Of a DNA stretch of 37,517 nt, positions 7,936-15,082 are shown piece by piece. The stretch is taken from the NCBI RefSeq assembly GCF_002210435.1, contig NZ_MZMV01000066.1, positions 1 to 37,517 on the forward strand, read 5' to 3'. The position numbers and the translations under genes were made by a program. Below the pieces are notes generated by a model that saw only the letters and a program-made list of their open reading frames with translations, ran no database searches and was not told the origin of the DNA. Position 1 is the first letter of the stretch. Every line of letters starts with the position of its first letter. The DNA comes from Micromonospora wenchangensis (lineage in GTDB: Bacteria; Actinomycetota; Actinomycetes; Mycobacteriales; Micromonosporaceae).

Positions 7936-7979
7936 CCGGGACACCACCGGGCACATCCCACCGATCAGGAGGTCATCTC

Positions 7980-8543
7980 ATGCGTACCGCCATCATCATC
8001 GGCAGCACCCGACCGGGACGACGGGGCGCGGCGGTGGCCCGCTGGGTCCACCGGCTGGCCGCCCAGCGGGGCGACGCGGTCTACGAGGTCGTCGACCTGG
8101 CCGACCACGACCTGCCGCATCTCGACGAGCCGGTCCCGGCGGCCATGGGGCCCGAGCACTACACCGCCGCGCACACCCGCCGCTGGGCCGAGACCGTCGC
8201 GTCCTACGACGGGTACGTCTTCGTCACGCCGGAGTACAACCACTCCTATCCCGGCGTGCTGAAGAACGCGATCGACTACCTCTACACCGAGTGGCACCAC
8301 AAGTCGGCGGGTTTCGTCGGGTACGGCCTCAACGGCGGCGCCCGGGCCGTCGAGCACCTGCGGCTGGTGCTGGCCGAAGTGCACGTCGCCGACGTCCGCG
8401 ACCAGGTCGGCCTGCACTGCTTCGCCGAGTTCGACGCCGATGGCGAGGTGCGGCCCACCGGCAACCAGGTGGACGTCCTGCACCGGATGCTCGACGAGGT
8501 GACGGCCTGGGGCGGTGCCCTGGCCACGATGCGCCAGCGGTGA
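7980..8543 (+). CDS. NAD(P)H-dependent FMN reductase (flavodoxin-like quinone/azo reductase family)
   Basis: A 187-residue flavodoxin-fold enzyme. GSTRPGRRG near the N-terminus is the flavin-phosphate loop, and PEYNHSYPGVLKNAIDYLY is the signature of the FMN_red family. It should reduce FMN, quinones or nitro/azo compounds with NAD(P)H in the cytosol. A perfect AGGAGGT precedes the ATG. Its place after a MarR-controlled exporter suggests that the operon both exports and chemically detoxifies an electrophilic or quinone-like compound, which is inference. Confidence 0.9.
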   Translation: MRTAIIIGSTRPGRRGAAVARWVHRLAAQRGDAVYEVVDLADHDLPHLDEPVPAAMGPEHYTAAHTRRWAETVASYDGYVFVTPEYNHSYPGVLKNAIDYLYTEWHHKSAGFVGYGLNGGARAVEHLRLVLAEVHVADVRDQVGLHCFAEFDADGEVRPTGNQVDVLHRMLDEVTAWGGALATMRQR

Positions 8544-8546
8544 CCG

Positions 8547-8566
8547 GCCGCCGGCGGGACGGCGGC
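8547..8566. terminator. Short hairpin between convergent genes
   Basis: GCCGCC at 8547-8552 pairs with GGCGGC at 8561-8566 around an eight-base loop, between the ends of the FMN reductase and helicase genes. It is only six base pairs, so a terminator role is uncertain. Confidence 0.35.
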
Positions 8567-8583
8567 ACACCCGCAGACTCCCG

Positions 8584-10752
8584 CTACGCGAGAACCAGCT
8601 GTCCGAGTTCCTGGGTGCATCGGGTGAGCGCGACGTAGAGGCCGTTCCATCCGCGCGGCCCGGCGGCGATGCCCTGGGGGTCGACGAGGAGCGCCGCATC
8701 CCATTCCAGTCCCTTGGCCTGGACCGCGGTGAGCACCGGCACGTCACTCAGTACGGCGTGGAGTTCGGCGATGCGGTCGGCGGGGGCGATGACGCCCACC
8801 GTGCCGCCGTGCCACCGTTGCTGCAACTGCCGGACGGCCCGGGCAGCGGTGGCGGCAAGCTCCGCAGGGGCGACCGTGCGCACCCAGGGGTCGATGCCGC
8901 AGGAACGCACCGCCCGGGGCGGGGAGTTGTGGCTACCCGCCCGCTTCAGGACGGGCCCGGTGAGGTCCATGACCTCGCGCGGGGTGCGGTAACAGATGGT
9001 GAGTTCCGCAGCGGTCCACCGCTCGCCGAAAGCTGCCCGTACCGCCTGTGCCCAACTGGTGTGCCGGTGCGCCGCCTCCGCCTGATCGATGTCACCGACC
9101 GCCGTGACGGATCGACTGGGACAACGCCGCAGCACCATCTGCCACTGCATCTCGGACAGCTCCTGCGCCTCGTCGATGACGACGTGGCCGTACACCCAGC
9201 CGCGCTGCCGGCGGGCGTGGTCGGCGACGGAACCGCCAGGCGGTGGCGGGGCCCCGGTTTCGCCCAGCAGGTCGGCGACGGCGTCGAGCAGGGGGATGTC
9301 GCTCGGAGCCCACGGTGCGGGCTCGGTCGACACGGCGGTGAGCTCCGCCGCGGACAACCGGGGAACGAAGCGGGCGAGCAGGGCGCGGTCGGTCAGGAGA
9401 CCGCTCACCATCTCTTCGGCGTCGAGGGTGGGCCACCAGGCCTCGACGAACCGGGCGATCGTCGCGTTCTCCCCGATCCGACCACGGAGAATGTCGATCT
9501 CCTCCTCGGAGAGCAGCCCGTCGACGTCACTGCCGGTGGGCCCACCTCCGGGCCGGAGGTCCTGCTCCATGCTCCGGTCTACGCGGGCGAGGATGTCCTC
9601 GAAGCCCTCCTCCATCGCGTGCATCAGCGCCTCGCGTCGATCGACGACGGCTTCGGTCAGGAGGTGGTGCAACTGCTCGGCGCACGCCTCGCGGGCCCGG
9701 TGATAGGGACGTCCCCGCACCGAGGCGAGTACCTGGGCGACCGTCCCGGCGGGGATGACGTAGAACTCGCCCTCCCAGCGCAGCTTCAACTCACGGGGCC
9801 GGGGGAACAGCGAGCCGACGTAGTTCTCCAGCGCGGCCTGCCACAGGGCGCGGCCCTTGATCTCGGCGAGGGTGCGGCTCTCGTCGCGGCCCACGCGGAT
9901 GTCGGGCAGCAGGGTGTCGCAGGTCGCCGAGACGACGGCGGTCTCACCGAGCGCGGGCAGCACCTGGGCGATGTACCGGAGGAACCGCGGGGAGGGACCG
10001 AGGACCAGGACCGCCTGGTCGGCCATCGTCGCGTGGGCGAACAGCAGATAGGCGACGCGGTGCAGGGCCACCACCGTCTTGCCGGTGCCGGGACCGCCCT
10101 GCACGATCAGCGGGCCGGTCGCCTCCGCCCGGATGATGTCGTCCTGTTCGCGTTGCAGCGTGGAGATCGCTGCCGACATGTGACCGGTGCGCCGCTGGTC
10201 CAGGGCGGCCAGCAGCGCGCCCTCACCGACGAGTTCCGCTGTCATGGTCCCGTCCAGCGGCTCGTCGTCCACCCCGACGACCACCGGTCCCGTCGTGCGG
10301 ATGTGCCGACGCCGTGCCTGCCCCTGCGGGTCGACAGCCGTCGCGGTGTAGAACGGCCGGGCCGCGGGAGCGCGCCAGTCCAGCAGCAGCGGCTCACCGT
10401 CCTCGTCGTCGTTGCGCAGGCCGACCCGGCCCACGTGCCGCACGGTGCCGTCAAGACCGTCGAGGCGGCCGAAGACCAACCGTTCCTGCGCCCGCCGCAG
10501 CTGCTCGTACTGCTGGCGGAGCATGCGCAGCCGCGCCCGTTCCAACACGTCCGGGGCAGCCGAGGAAAGCTCCGCCTGTAGGTGGTCGACGAGAGTGTCG
10601 CGCCGGGCGATGGCCGAGTCGAGAAACTCCTGTTCCTCGGCGACCGCGGATCGGCGCGCGGCGTCCGCTGCGGGGGAGGTTGACGTTCCACTGCGGGTGA
10701 CTGCCGTGGTGACGTCGGTGATGCCATTGTCCGGAGCAGATTTCCGACGCAT
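8584..10752 (-). CDS. helR: HelR/HelD-type RNA polymerase-recycling motor ATPase (UvrD-like helicase fold)
   Basis: A 722-residue superfamily 1 ATPase. An N-terminal helical region (about residues 30-110, EEQEFLDSAIARRDTL to VFGRLDGL) is followed by the HelD-typical DWRAPAARPFYTAT stretch, Walker A GGPGTGKT with K225, VVIDEAQELSEMQW (motif II), VGDIDQ (III), CYRTPREVM (IV), QAKGLEWDAALLVDP (V) and YVALTRC (VI). HelD/HelR proteins remove stalled RNA polymerase from DNA, and actinomycete HelR members can displace bound rifamycin and confer resistance. The chosen ATG has GAGG eight bases upstream; an in-frame ATG at 10938 would add 62 residues unlike the family. It stands alone, divergent from the arabinanase gene. 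Confidence 0.85.
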   Translation of the reverse strand: MRRKSAPDNGITDVTTAVTRSGTSTSPAADAARRSAVAEEQEFLDSAIARRDTLVDHLQAELSSAAPDVLERARLRMLRQQYEQLRRAQERLVFGRLDGLDGTVRHVGRVGLRNDDEDGEPLLLDWRAPAARPFYTATAVDPQGQARRRHIRTTGPVVVGVDDEPLDGTMTAELVGEGALLAALDQRRTGHMSAAISTLQREQDDIIRAEATGPLIVQGGPGTGKTVVALHRVAYLLFAHATMADQAVLVLGPSPRFLRYIAQVLPALGETAVVSATCDTLLPDIRVGRDESRTLAEIKGRALWQAALENYVGSLFPRPRELKLRWEGEFYVIPAGTVAQVLASVRGRPYHRAREACAEQLHHLLTEAVVDRREALMHAMEEGFEDILARVDRSMEQDLRPGGGPTGSDVDGLLSEEEIDILRGRIGENATIARFVEAWWPTLDAEEMVSGLLTDRALLARFVPRLSAAELTAVSTEPAPWAPSDIPLLDAVADLLGETGAPPPPGGSVADHARRQRGWVYGHVVIDEAQELSEMQWQMVLRRCPSRSVTAVGDIDQAEAAHRHTSWAQAVRAAFGERWTAAELTICYRTPREVMDLTGPVLKRAGSHNSPPRAVRSCGIDPWVRTVAPAELAATAARAVRQLQQRWHGGTVGVIAPADRIAELHAVLSDVPVLTAVQAKGLEWDAALLVDPQGIAAGPRGWNGLYVALTRCTQELGQLVLA

Positions 10753-11053
10753 TCGCAGATCCTCGGACTGGTGCTTTTTTCCTGCCACCCGACCGGCCGC
10801 AGGTGTTCCGGCGACAAGCATAGGGTCGCTGTCTCCTCGTCGTGCCCTGATGCGGTCGGCGGAGATGAGCATCTCAACAGCTCGCAATTCCTTGCCGTTC
10901 GTGGCCCTGTCCCATCGTGGCGGGTCATGCGTTGACATGCATCGATGCTTGCGTTAGCTTCGGGGAAAACACGAACGCAATGATCCCGACATTTTTGTCG
11001 ACGTCGCGTCGCGTCGGCACCACGCTGCCCGACGCCCGACCCAGGGAACTGTC
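10753..11053. other. Divergent control region between helR and the GH43 gene
   Basis: These 301 bases are less GC-rich than their surroundings. They hold a sigma-70-like promoter facing the arabinanase gene (10932-10960), the 10-bp palindrome GCATCGATGC (10939-10948), and the inverted repeat TTGCGTT-N18-AACGCAA (10949-10980). A leftward frame stays open from helR to 10938 but looks noncoding. I looked for the conserved inverted repeat found upstream of rifamycin-induced genes and did not see it. Confidence 0.55.
10932..10960 (+). promoter_or_regulatory. Probable promoter of the GH43 arabinanase gene
   Basis: A consensus -35 TTGACA (10932-10937) is 17 bases from TAGCTT (10955-10960). The spacer holds the GCATCGATGC palindrome, and the -10 overlaps one arm of TTGCGTT-N18-AACGCAA. 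Either could be a repressor site. Confidence 0.6.
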
Positions 11054-12097
11054 GTGACCACTTCGCTCGCCTCCGTACAGAATCCGTCCACCCTCCGCCG
11101 GCTGGCGTCGGTCTGCCTGTCGGTCGTGCTGGTGGCCGCCGGCATCGCCGGAGGATCGCCGTCGGCGTCGACGGCCGCGCCACGGGTGGCGGCGACCCCC
11201 ACCACGCCACCCGCGTCCTACCCCGGCCCGGGCCGGGTCACCGGGGACGTCGGCGTGCACGATCCGACGATCGTGCTCCGTCCCGGTGGCGGCTACCTGC
11301 TGGCGCACACCGGCGACAACATCGCGCTCAAGACCTCCAGTGACCGGATCGCGTTCCGCAACGCGGGAACGGTGTTCCCCGGCGGCGCACCGTGGACGAC
11401 GACGTACACCGGGGGCAGTCGTAACCTGTGGGCGCCGGACCTGTCCTACCGCGACGGCCGGTACTGGCTGTACTACTCGGCCTCGACGTTCGGCTCCAAC
11501 CGGTCGGCGATCTTCCTGGCCACGAGCACCACCGGGGCGTCGGGCAGTTGGACCGACCAGGGTCTGGTGATCGAGTCCCGCACGTCGGACAACTTCAACG
11601 CCATCGACCCGAACCTGGTCGTCGACACCACCGGCAGGTGGTGGCTCAGCTTCGGATCGTTCTGGTCCGGCATCAAGATGGTGGCGCTGAACCCGGCCAC
11701 CGGGAAACGCGCCGACACGACCCTGCACAGCATCGCCGGCCGCAACGGGGGCGCCATCGAGGCCCCCGTGATCGTCCGGCACGGCAACTACTACTACCTG
11801 TGGGTGTCGTTCGACAGGTGCTGCCAGGGCGCGGCGAGCACCTACCGGGTCATGGTGGGCAGGTCGACCTCGGTCACCGGCCCGTACGTCGACCGCAACG
11901 GGGTGGCGATGACCGCCGGTGGCGGCACCCAGGTGCTCGCCGGGCACGGCAGCATCCACGGACCCGGGCACCAGGCGGTGTTCACCGACACCGACGCCGA
12001 GGTGCTCGTCTACCACTACTACGCCGACAACGGCGCGTCACTGCTCGGTATCAACCTGCTCGGCTACGACACCGCCGGCTGGCCGTTCGTCTACTGA
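11054..12097 (+). CDS. Secreted GH43 arabinan endo-1,5-alpha-L-arabinosidase
   Basis: A 347-residue secreted enzyme with a long signal peptide (hydrophobic core LASVCLSVVLVAAGIAGG, likely cut near STAAP). The single five-bladed propeller domain shows the GH43 triad: D70 in VHDPTIV (general base), D185 in NAIDPNLV (pKa modulator) and E236 in GAIEAPV (acid). SRNLWAPDLSY and GSIHGPGHQAVF are typical of endo-arabinanases that cut the alpha-1,5 backbone of pectic arabinan. No binding module is attached. The GTG start follows AGGGA. Its end overlaps the convergent WYL regulator by 60 bases. Confidence 0.92.
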   Translation: MTTSLASVQNPSTLRRLASVCLSVVLVAAGIAGGSPSASTAAPRVAATPTTPPASYPGPGRVTGDVGVHDPTIVLRPGGGYLLAHTGDNIALKTSSDRIAFRNAGTVFPGGAPWTTTYTGGSRNLWAPDLSYRDGRYWLYYSASTFGSNRSAIFLATSTTGASGSWTDQGLVIESRTSDNFNAIDPNLVVDTTGRWWLSFGSFWSGIKMVALNPATGKRADTTLHSIAGRNGGAIEAPVIVRHGNYYYLWVSFDRCCQGAASTYRVMVGRSTSVTGPYVDRNGVAMTAGGGTQVLAGHGSIHGPGHQAVFTDTDAEVLVYHYYADNGASLLGINLLGYDTAGWPFVY

Positions 12098-13102
12098 CCG
12101 GGGCGGGGCCGCGACGAGGTGCCGCCGTCCGCCCGCCGCCGGGACGGTGTCCGCCACGGCGGCGGTGAGGCGGGCGGCGAGCGCGGCCACCGCGGCCCGC
12201 AGCTCGGGCCCCTCCTCGACGGTGAACCCGAACGGGATCGCGGCCAGCCACTCCCCGGCGTACATCCGGGTGTTGGTGGTGCTGCCGGTGAGCACGCAGC
12301 GCTCGCCGGCCGGCTCCAGCCGGCCCATCGTCGGCCCGACCCAGGGCGCCACCCGTTCGTACGGCTCGTGGAACACCACCCGGGTCGGGTACTTCCACCC
12401 GGAACCCAGGTGCGCCTCCAGGGCGGCGACGGGGTCGAGGTCGGCGGGCGGGGTGAACGGCTGCGGCAGGTGCCGCACCGCCCCGATCCGGTCGATCCGG
12501 TACGTGCGGACCGCGTCCGCCCGGTGCGAGTGGCACAGCAGGTACCAGCGGCCGTGGCGCACCACCACCGCCCACGGGTCGACCTCGGCCTCCCACGAGG
12601 TGCCACCCTCGGTGGTGTAGCGCACGGCCACCCGACGACGGTCGGCCACGGCCGTGACCAGCGCGCTGGTCGTGATCGGGTCGGCGTGCACCGCTTGCCG
12701 GTCGGCGGCGGCCGCCGCGTACGCGCGCAGCGCCGCCGCCTGCCGTCCGACGCTGTCGGGCAGCGCCCGGATGAGTTTGCTCAACGCGGACCCGACCAGC
12801 CCGTCGGCGTCGATCGCGGCCGGTTGCCCGTCGAGGACGGCCATCACCAGGCCGATGACCTGTTCCTGGGTGAACACGACGGCCGGCAGCCGGGCACCCC
12901 GGCCGAGCCGGTACCCGCCGTACGGCCCCCGGACGGATTCGACCGGGATGCCGGCCTCCCGCAGGACCTCGACGTAGCGGCGCGCGGCGCGTTCGGTCAC
13001 CCCGAGGCCCGCGGCGAGCTGGGCGGCCGTCGTGCCGGGCCGGTCGCGCAGGATGTCGAGCGTCCGCAGGGCGCGGGCGGTGGGGCTGACGGCGTTCTCC
13101 AC
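12038..13102 (-). CDS. WYL-domain transcriptional regulator (DeoR-like HTH)
   Basis: A 354-residue regulator. The N-terminal HTH_11-type helix-turn-helix is visible at LRTLDILRDRPGTTAAQLAAGLGVTERAARRYV (about residues 10-45). A long linker leads to a WYL domain around WYLLCHSHRADAVRTYRIDRI. The C-terminal WCX-like part is at LTGSTTNTRMYAGEWLAAIPFGF. WYL domains sense small ligands or nucleic acids. The GTG at 13102 has TACCGT seven bases upstream and no ribosome-binding site, so the mRNA is probably leaderless. Divergent from an alpha/beta hydrolase only 53 bases away, which is the likely target. The tail of about 25 residues after the WYL region overlaps the GH43 gene and looks unstructured. 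Confidence 0.88.
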   Translation of the reverse strand: MENAVSPTARALRTLDILRDRPGTTAAQLAAGLGVTERAARRYVEVLREAGIPVESVRGPYGGYRLGRGARLPAVVFTQEQVIGLVMAVLDGQPAAIDADGLVGSALSKLIRALPDSVGRQAAALRAYAAAAADRQAVHADPITTSALVTAVADRRRVAVRYTTEGGTSWEAEVDPWAVVVRHGRWYLLCHSHRADAVRTYRIDRIGAVRHLPQPFTPPADLDPVAALEAHLGSGWKYPTRVVFHEPYERVAPWVGPTMGRLEPAGERCVLTGSTTNTRMYAGEWLAAIPFGFTVEEGPELRAAVAALAARLTAAVADTVPAAGGRRHLVAAPPRSVDERPAGGVVAEQVDTEQ

Positions 13103-13109
13103 GCGACGG

Positions 13110-13115
13110 ACGGTA
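13110..13115 (-). promoter_or_regulatory. -10 box (TACCGT) of the WYL regulator, leaderless
   Basis: TACCGT reads toward the WYL gene seven bases before its GTG, matching the TANNNT-N6/7-start pattern of leaderless actinobacterial transcripts. The same hexamer at the same distance precedes the epimerase at 20590. Confidence 0.5.
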
Positions 13116-13143
13116 CCGGAAGGAAAACGTCCGGAACCGGTTC

Positions 13144-13149
13144 TAGGTT
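13144..13149 (+). promoter_or_regulatory. -10 box (TAGGTT) of the alpha/beta hydrolase gene, leaderless
   Basis: TAGGTT lies six bases before the ATG at 13156. The two opposing promoters share about 50 bases, so a regulator bound here would control both genes. Confidence 0.5.
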
Positions 13150-13155
13150 GACCGT

Positions 13156-13839
13156 ATGACGGATGAACGGATCGTCCTCGTCGGTGGTCTCTGGCTCGAC
13201 GCCCCGGTGTGGGACGGCGTGGTGACCGAACTGGCGCGGCGCGGCCGGCACGCGGTGGCGGTGCGCCTGCCCGGCCAGGGTGACGGGAACACCACGGCGA
13301 CGCTCGACGACCAGGTCGACGCGGTGCTGGCCGCCGTCGACGCGGCACCGGACGGGTCGGTGGTGGTGGGGCACTCGGCCGCCTGCTCCCTGGCCTGGCT
13401 GGCCGCCGACGCCCGGCCCTCGACGGTGCGCAGGGTGGTGCTGATCGGCGGGTTCCCACCTGCCGACGGGGACTCCTACGCCGACTTCTTCCCGATCGAG
13501 GACGGCGTGATGCCCTTCCCCGGCTGGGCGCCCTTCGAGGGCCCGGACGCGGCCGACCTCGACGACCGGGCCCGGCGGGAGTTCGCCGCCGCCGCCGTCC
13601 CGGTGCCCGAGCAGGTCGCCCGGGGGACCGTGCGGCTGACCGACACCCGGCGGTACGAGGTGCCTGTCGTGCTGGTCTGCCCCGAGTTCTCCCCGGCCCA
13701 GGCGCAGGCCCTGATCGACGCCGGTGACCTGCCCGAACTCGCCAAAGTCAGGCGCGTCGACCTGGTCGACATCGACTCCGGGCACTGGCCGATGCTCAGC
13801 CGGCCGGTCGAACTGGCCGGCCTCCTGGCCGACCTCTGA
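13156..13839 (+). CDS. Alpha/beta hydrolase
   Basis: A 227-residue cytosolic hydrolase. The nucleophile elbow is VVGHSAACSLAW with S74. SGHWPML near the end carries the catalytic histidine H210. The acid is probably the aspartate or glutamate in VPVVLVCPEFSPAQ. The start VLVGGLWLDAPVWDGVVTELARRG resembles esterase and non-heme-peroxidase-like hydrolases that act on small esters or lactones. It is divergent from the WYL regulator. The substrate cannot be assigned. Confidence 0.88.
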   Translation: MTDERIVLVGGLWLDAPVWDGVVTELARRGRHAVAVRLPGQGDGNTTATLDDQVDAVLAAVDAAPDGSVVVGHSAACSLAWLAADARPSTVRRVVLIGGFPPADGDSYADFFPIEDGVMPFPGWAPFEGPDAADLDDRARREFAAAAVPVPEQVARGTVRLTDTRRYEVPVVLVCPEFSPAQAQALIDAGDLPELAKVRRVDLVDIDSGHWPMLSRPVELAGLLADL

Positions 13840-14013
13840 CGGGTCCGGCGGCATCCGGCGGACCCTGCCGGGTGCGACGGGTGACCCGGCGGCACCGGGC
13901 GACGGTGAACGGGGGCGCACCGGTGCGGCCGGCTCACCCGGCCGGGTGAACGGGTGCGGGACGCCACGGCGGCGGTCCGGGTACCGTAGCCGGCGAGTCG
14001 AGAGGAGCACCGC

Positions 14014-14388
14014 GTGCAGGATCAGCCCGAGCCGCTCACCGCGACCACGGTGGGGATCAACCCGGCCACCCTGCCCAGCGGCCCCGGCTGCGTCGAGTGC
14101 GAGTCGTCCGGCGGATGGTGGTTCCACCTGCGCCGCTGCGCGGCCTGCGGCCACGTCGGCTGCTGCGACTCGTCGCCGGGCCAGCACGCGACGGCGCACG
14201 CCACCACCGAGGGGCATCCGGTGGTGCAGAGCTTCGAACCCGGCGAGGACTGGTTCTGGGACTACCCGGCGGACCGGTTCCACCCGCACGGCCCGGAGCT
14301 GGCCCCGCCGCACTCGCGTCCGTCCGACCAGCCGGCCCCCGGCCCCCGGGGCCGGGTACCGGAGGACTGGAAACGTCGGCTGCACTGA
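14014..14388 (+). CDS. UBP-type zinc-finger domain protein
   Basis: A small 124-residue soluble protein. Residues about 25-85 hold a ZnF-UBP domain: the pattern runs GCVECESSGGWW, LRRCAACGHVGCCDSS, QHATAHATTEGHP and then WFWDY. In eukaryotes this fold binds the C-terminal diglycine of ubiquitin. In actinobacteria stand-alone copies of this size are common and their role is unknown. The tail is Pro-rich and disordered. The GTG start has GAGAGGAG upstream. No clear operon partner; the next gene starts 49 bases later. Confidence 0.88.
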   Translation: MQDQPEPLTATTVGINPATLPSGPGCVECESSGGWWFHLRRCAACGHVGCCDSSPGQHATAHATTEGHPVVQSFEPGEDWFWDYPADRFHPHGPELAPPHSRPSDQPAPGPRGRVPEDWKRRLH

Positions 14389-14437
14389 CGGGCACGCGGT
14401 CCGTTTGGCTCGGTGACCGGCCGGGCAGAACGCTGCG

Positions 14438-14977
14438 GTGACCGCCGCCGATGACCTGCCCACCATCGAGTTCCGTCGCTCCCGCGGGCGTCAGGTCGGC
14501 TTCCTGACGGCGGCCGTGCTGGCGGCGGCGCTGGCGGTGGCGGTGGTCAACCTGGTCTCCGGCGACCCCTGGTGGGACGGGCTGTGGACACCCGCGCTGT
14601 GGATCCTGGCCCTCGGGCTCCTGCGCGGAGCGGCCCGCCCGTCGCCCGCCGGTCACCAGCCGCAGTTGCCGCTGCGGCTCACCGCGGACCAGCTCGAGGT
14701 GACCGGCCCGGGTGGACGCACCCTGGCCGTCGGGTGGTCGAACGTCGCCCGCGCGGAGATCACGGGGCGGCTGTACCCGGTCCTGGTGATCGAGCCGGCC
14801 GATCCGGAGCGGACCATCCCTCCGCTGGCCCGGTGGGAGTGGGCGGTCACCGGGCAGAGCCGGCCGTACGAGATCCGGGTCCCACTGGCCTACCTGAGCC
14901 CCGGCCGTGACCTGCTGCGCCGGGAACTGGCCCGTCGCCTGCCCGGCCCCGCCGATGCCGGCCGACCCGCCCGGTAG
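14438..14977 (+). CDS. Small membrane protein with a PH-like domain, unknown function
   Basis: A 179-residue protein that I do not recognise by name. Two closely spaced hydrophobic helices (VGFLTAAVLAAALAVAVV and LWTPALWILALGLLRG) form a hairpin. After it comes a beta-rich region, LRLTADQLEVTGPGGRTL to VARAEITG, resembling bacterial PH-like or DUF3093-type membrane proteins. The GTG start has no strong ribosome-binding site. It may be cotranscribed with the zinc-finger gene 49 bases upstream. A bidirectional hairpin follows its end. Confidence 0.65.
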   Translation: MTAADDLPTIEFRRSRGRQVGFLTAAVLAAALAVAVVNLVSGDPWWDGLWTPALWILALGLLRGAARPSPAGHQPQLPLRLTADQLEVTGPGGRTLAVGWSNVARAEITGRLYPVLVIEPADPERTIPPLARWEWAVTGQSRPYEIRVPLAYLSPGRDLLRRELARRLPGPADAGRPAR

Positions 14978-15026
14978 GCCGGTTGCCACGGTTGCGGACC
15001 ACCGGCCCACGGCAGGCCCGACGTCG

Positions 15027-15072
15027 GGCCGCCGCACCGACCCGTCCGGGTGCGCGGGTCGGTGCGGCGGCC
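15027..15072. terminator. 18-bp perfect hairpin between convergent genes
   Basis: GGCCGCCGCACCGACCCG at 15027-15044 pairs perfectly with 15055-15072 around a ten-base loop. It lies between the ends of the membrane-protein gene and the CBM13-GH5 gene and should terminate both. Confidence 0.85.
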
Positions 15073-15082
15073 GGGTCGGACG

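Noticed and set aside
5193..8543. A rightward open frame of more than 1,100 codons running across several genes
   Set aside because: It is a shadow of high third-position GC. It crosses a hairpin, a MarR gene on the other strand and a promoter, and its translation is Arg/Ala/Gly/Pro-rich without domains except where it coincides with the FMN reductase.
10753..10938. N-terminal extension of the HelR protein starting at 10938
   Set aside because: The extra 62 residues have no likeness to the family, and the ATG at 10752 has a good ribosome-binding site.
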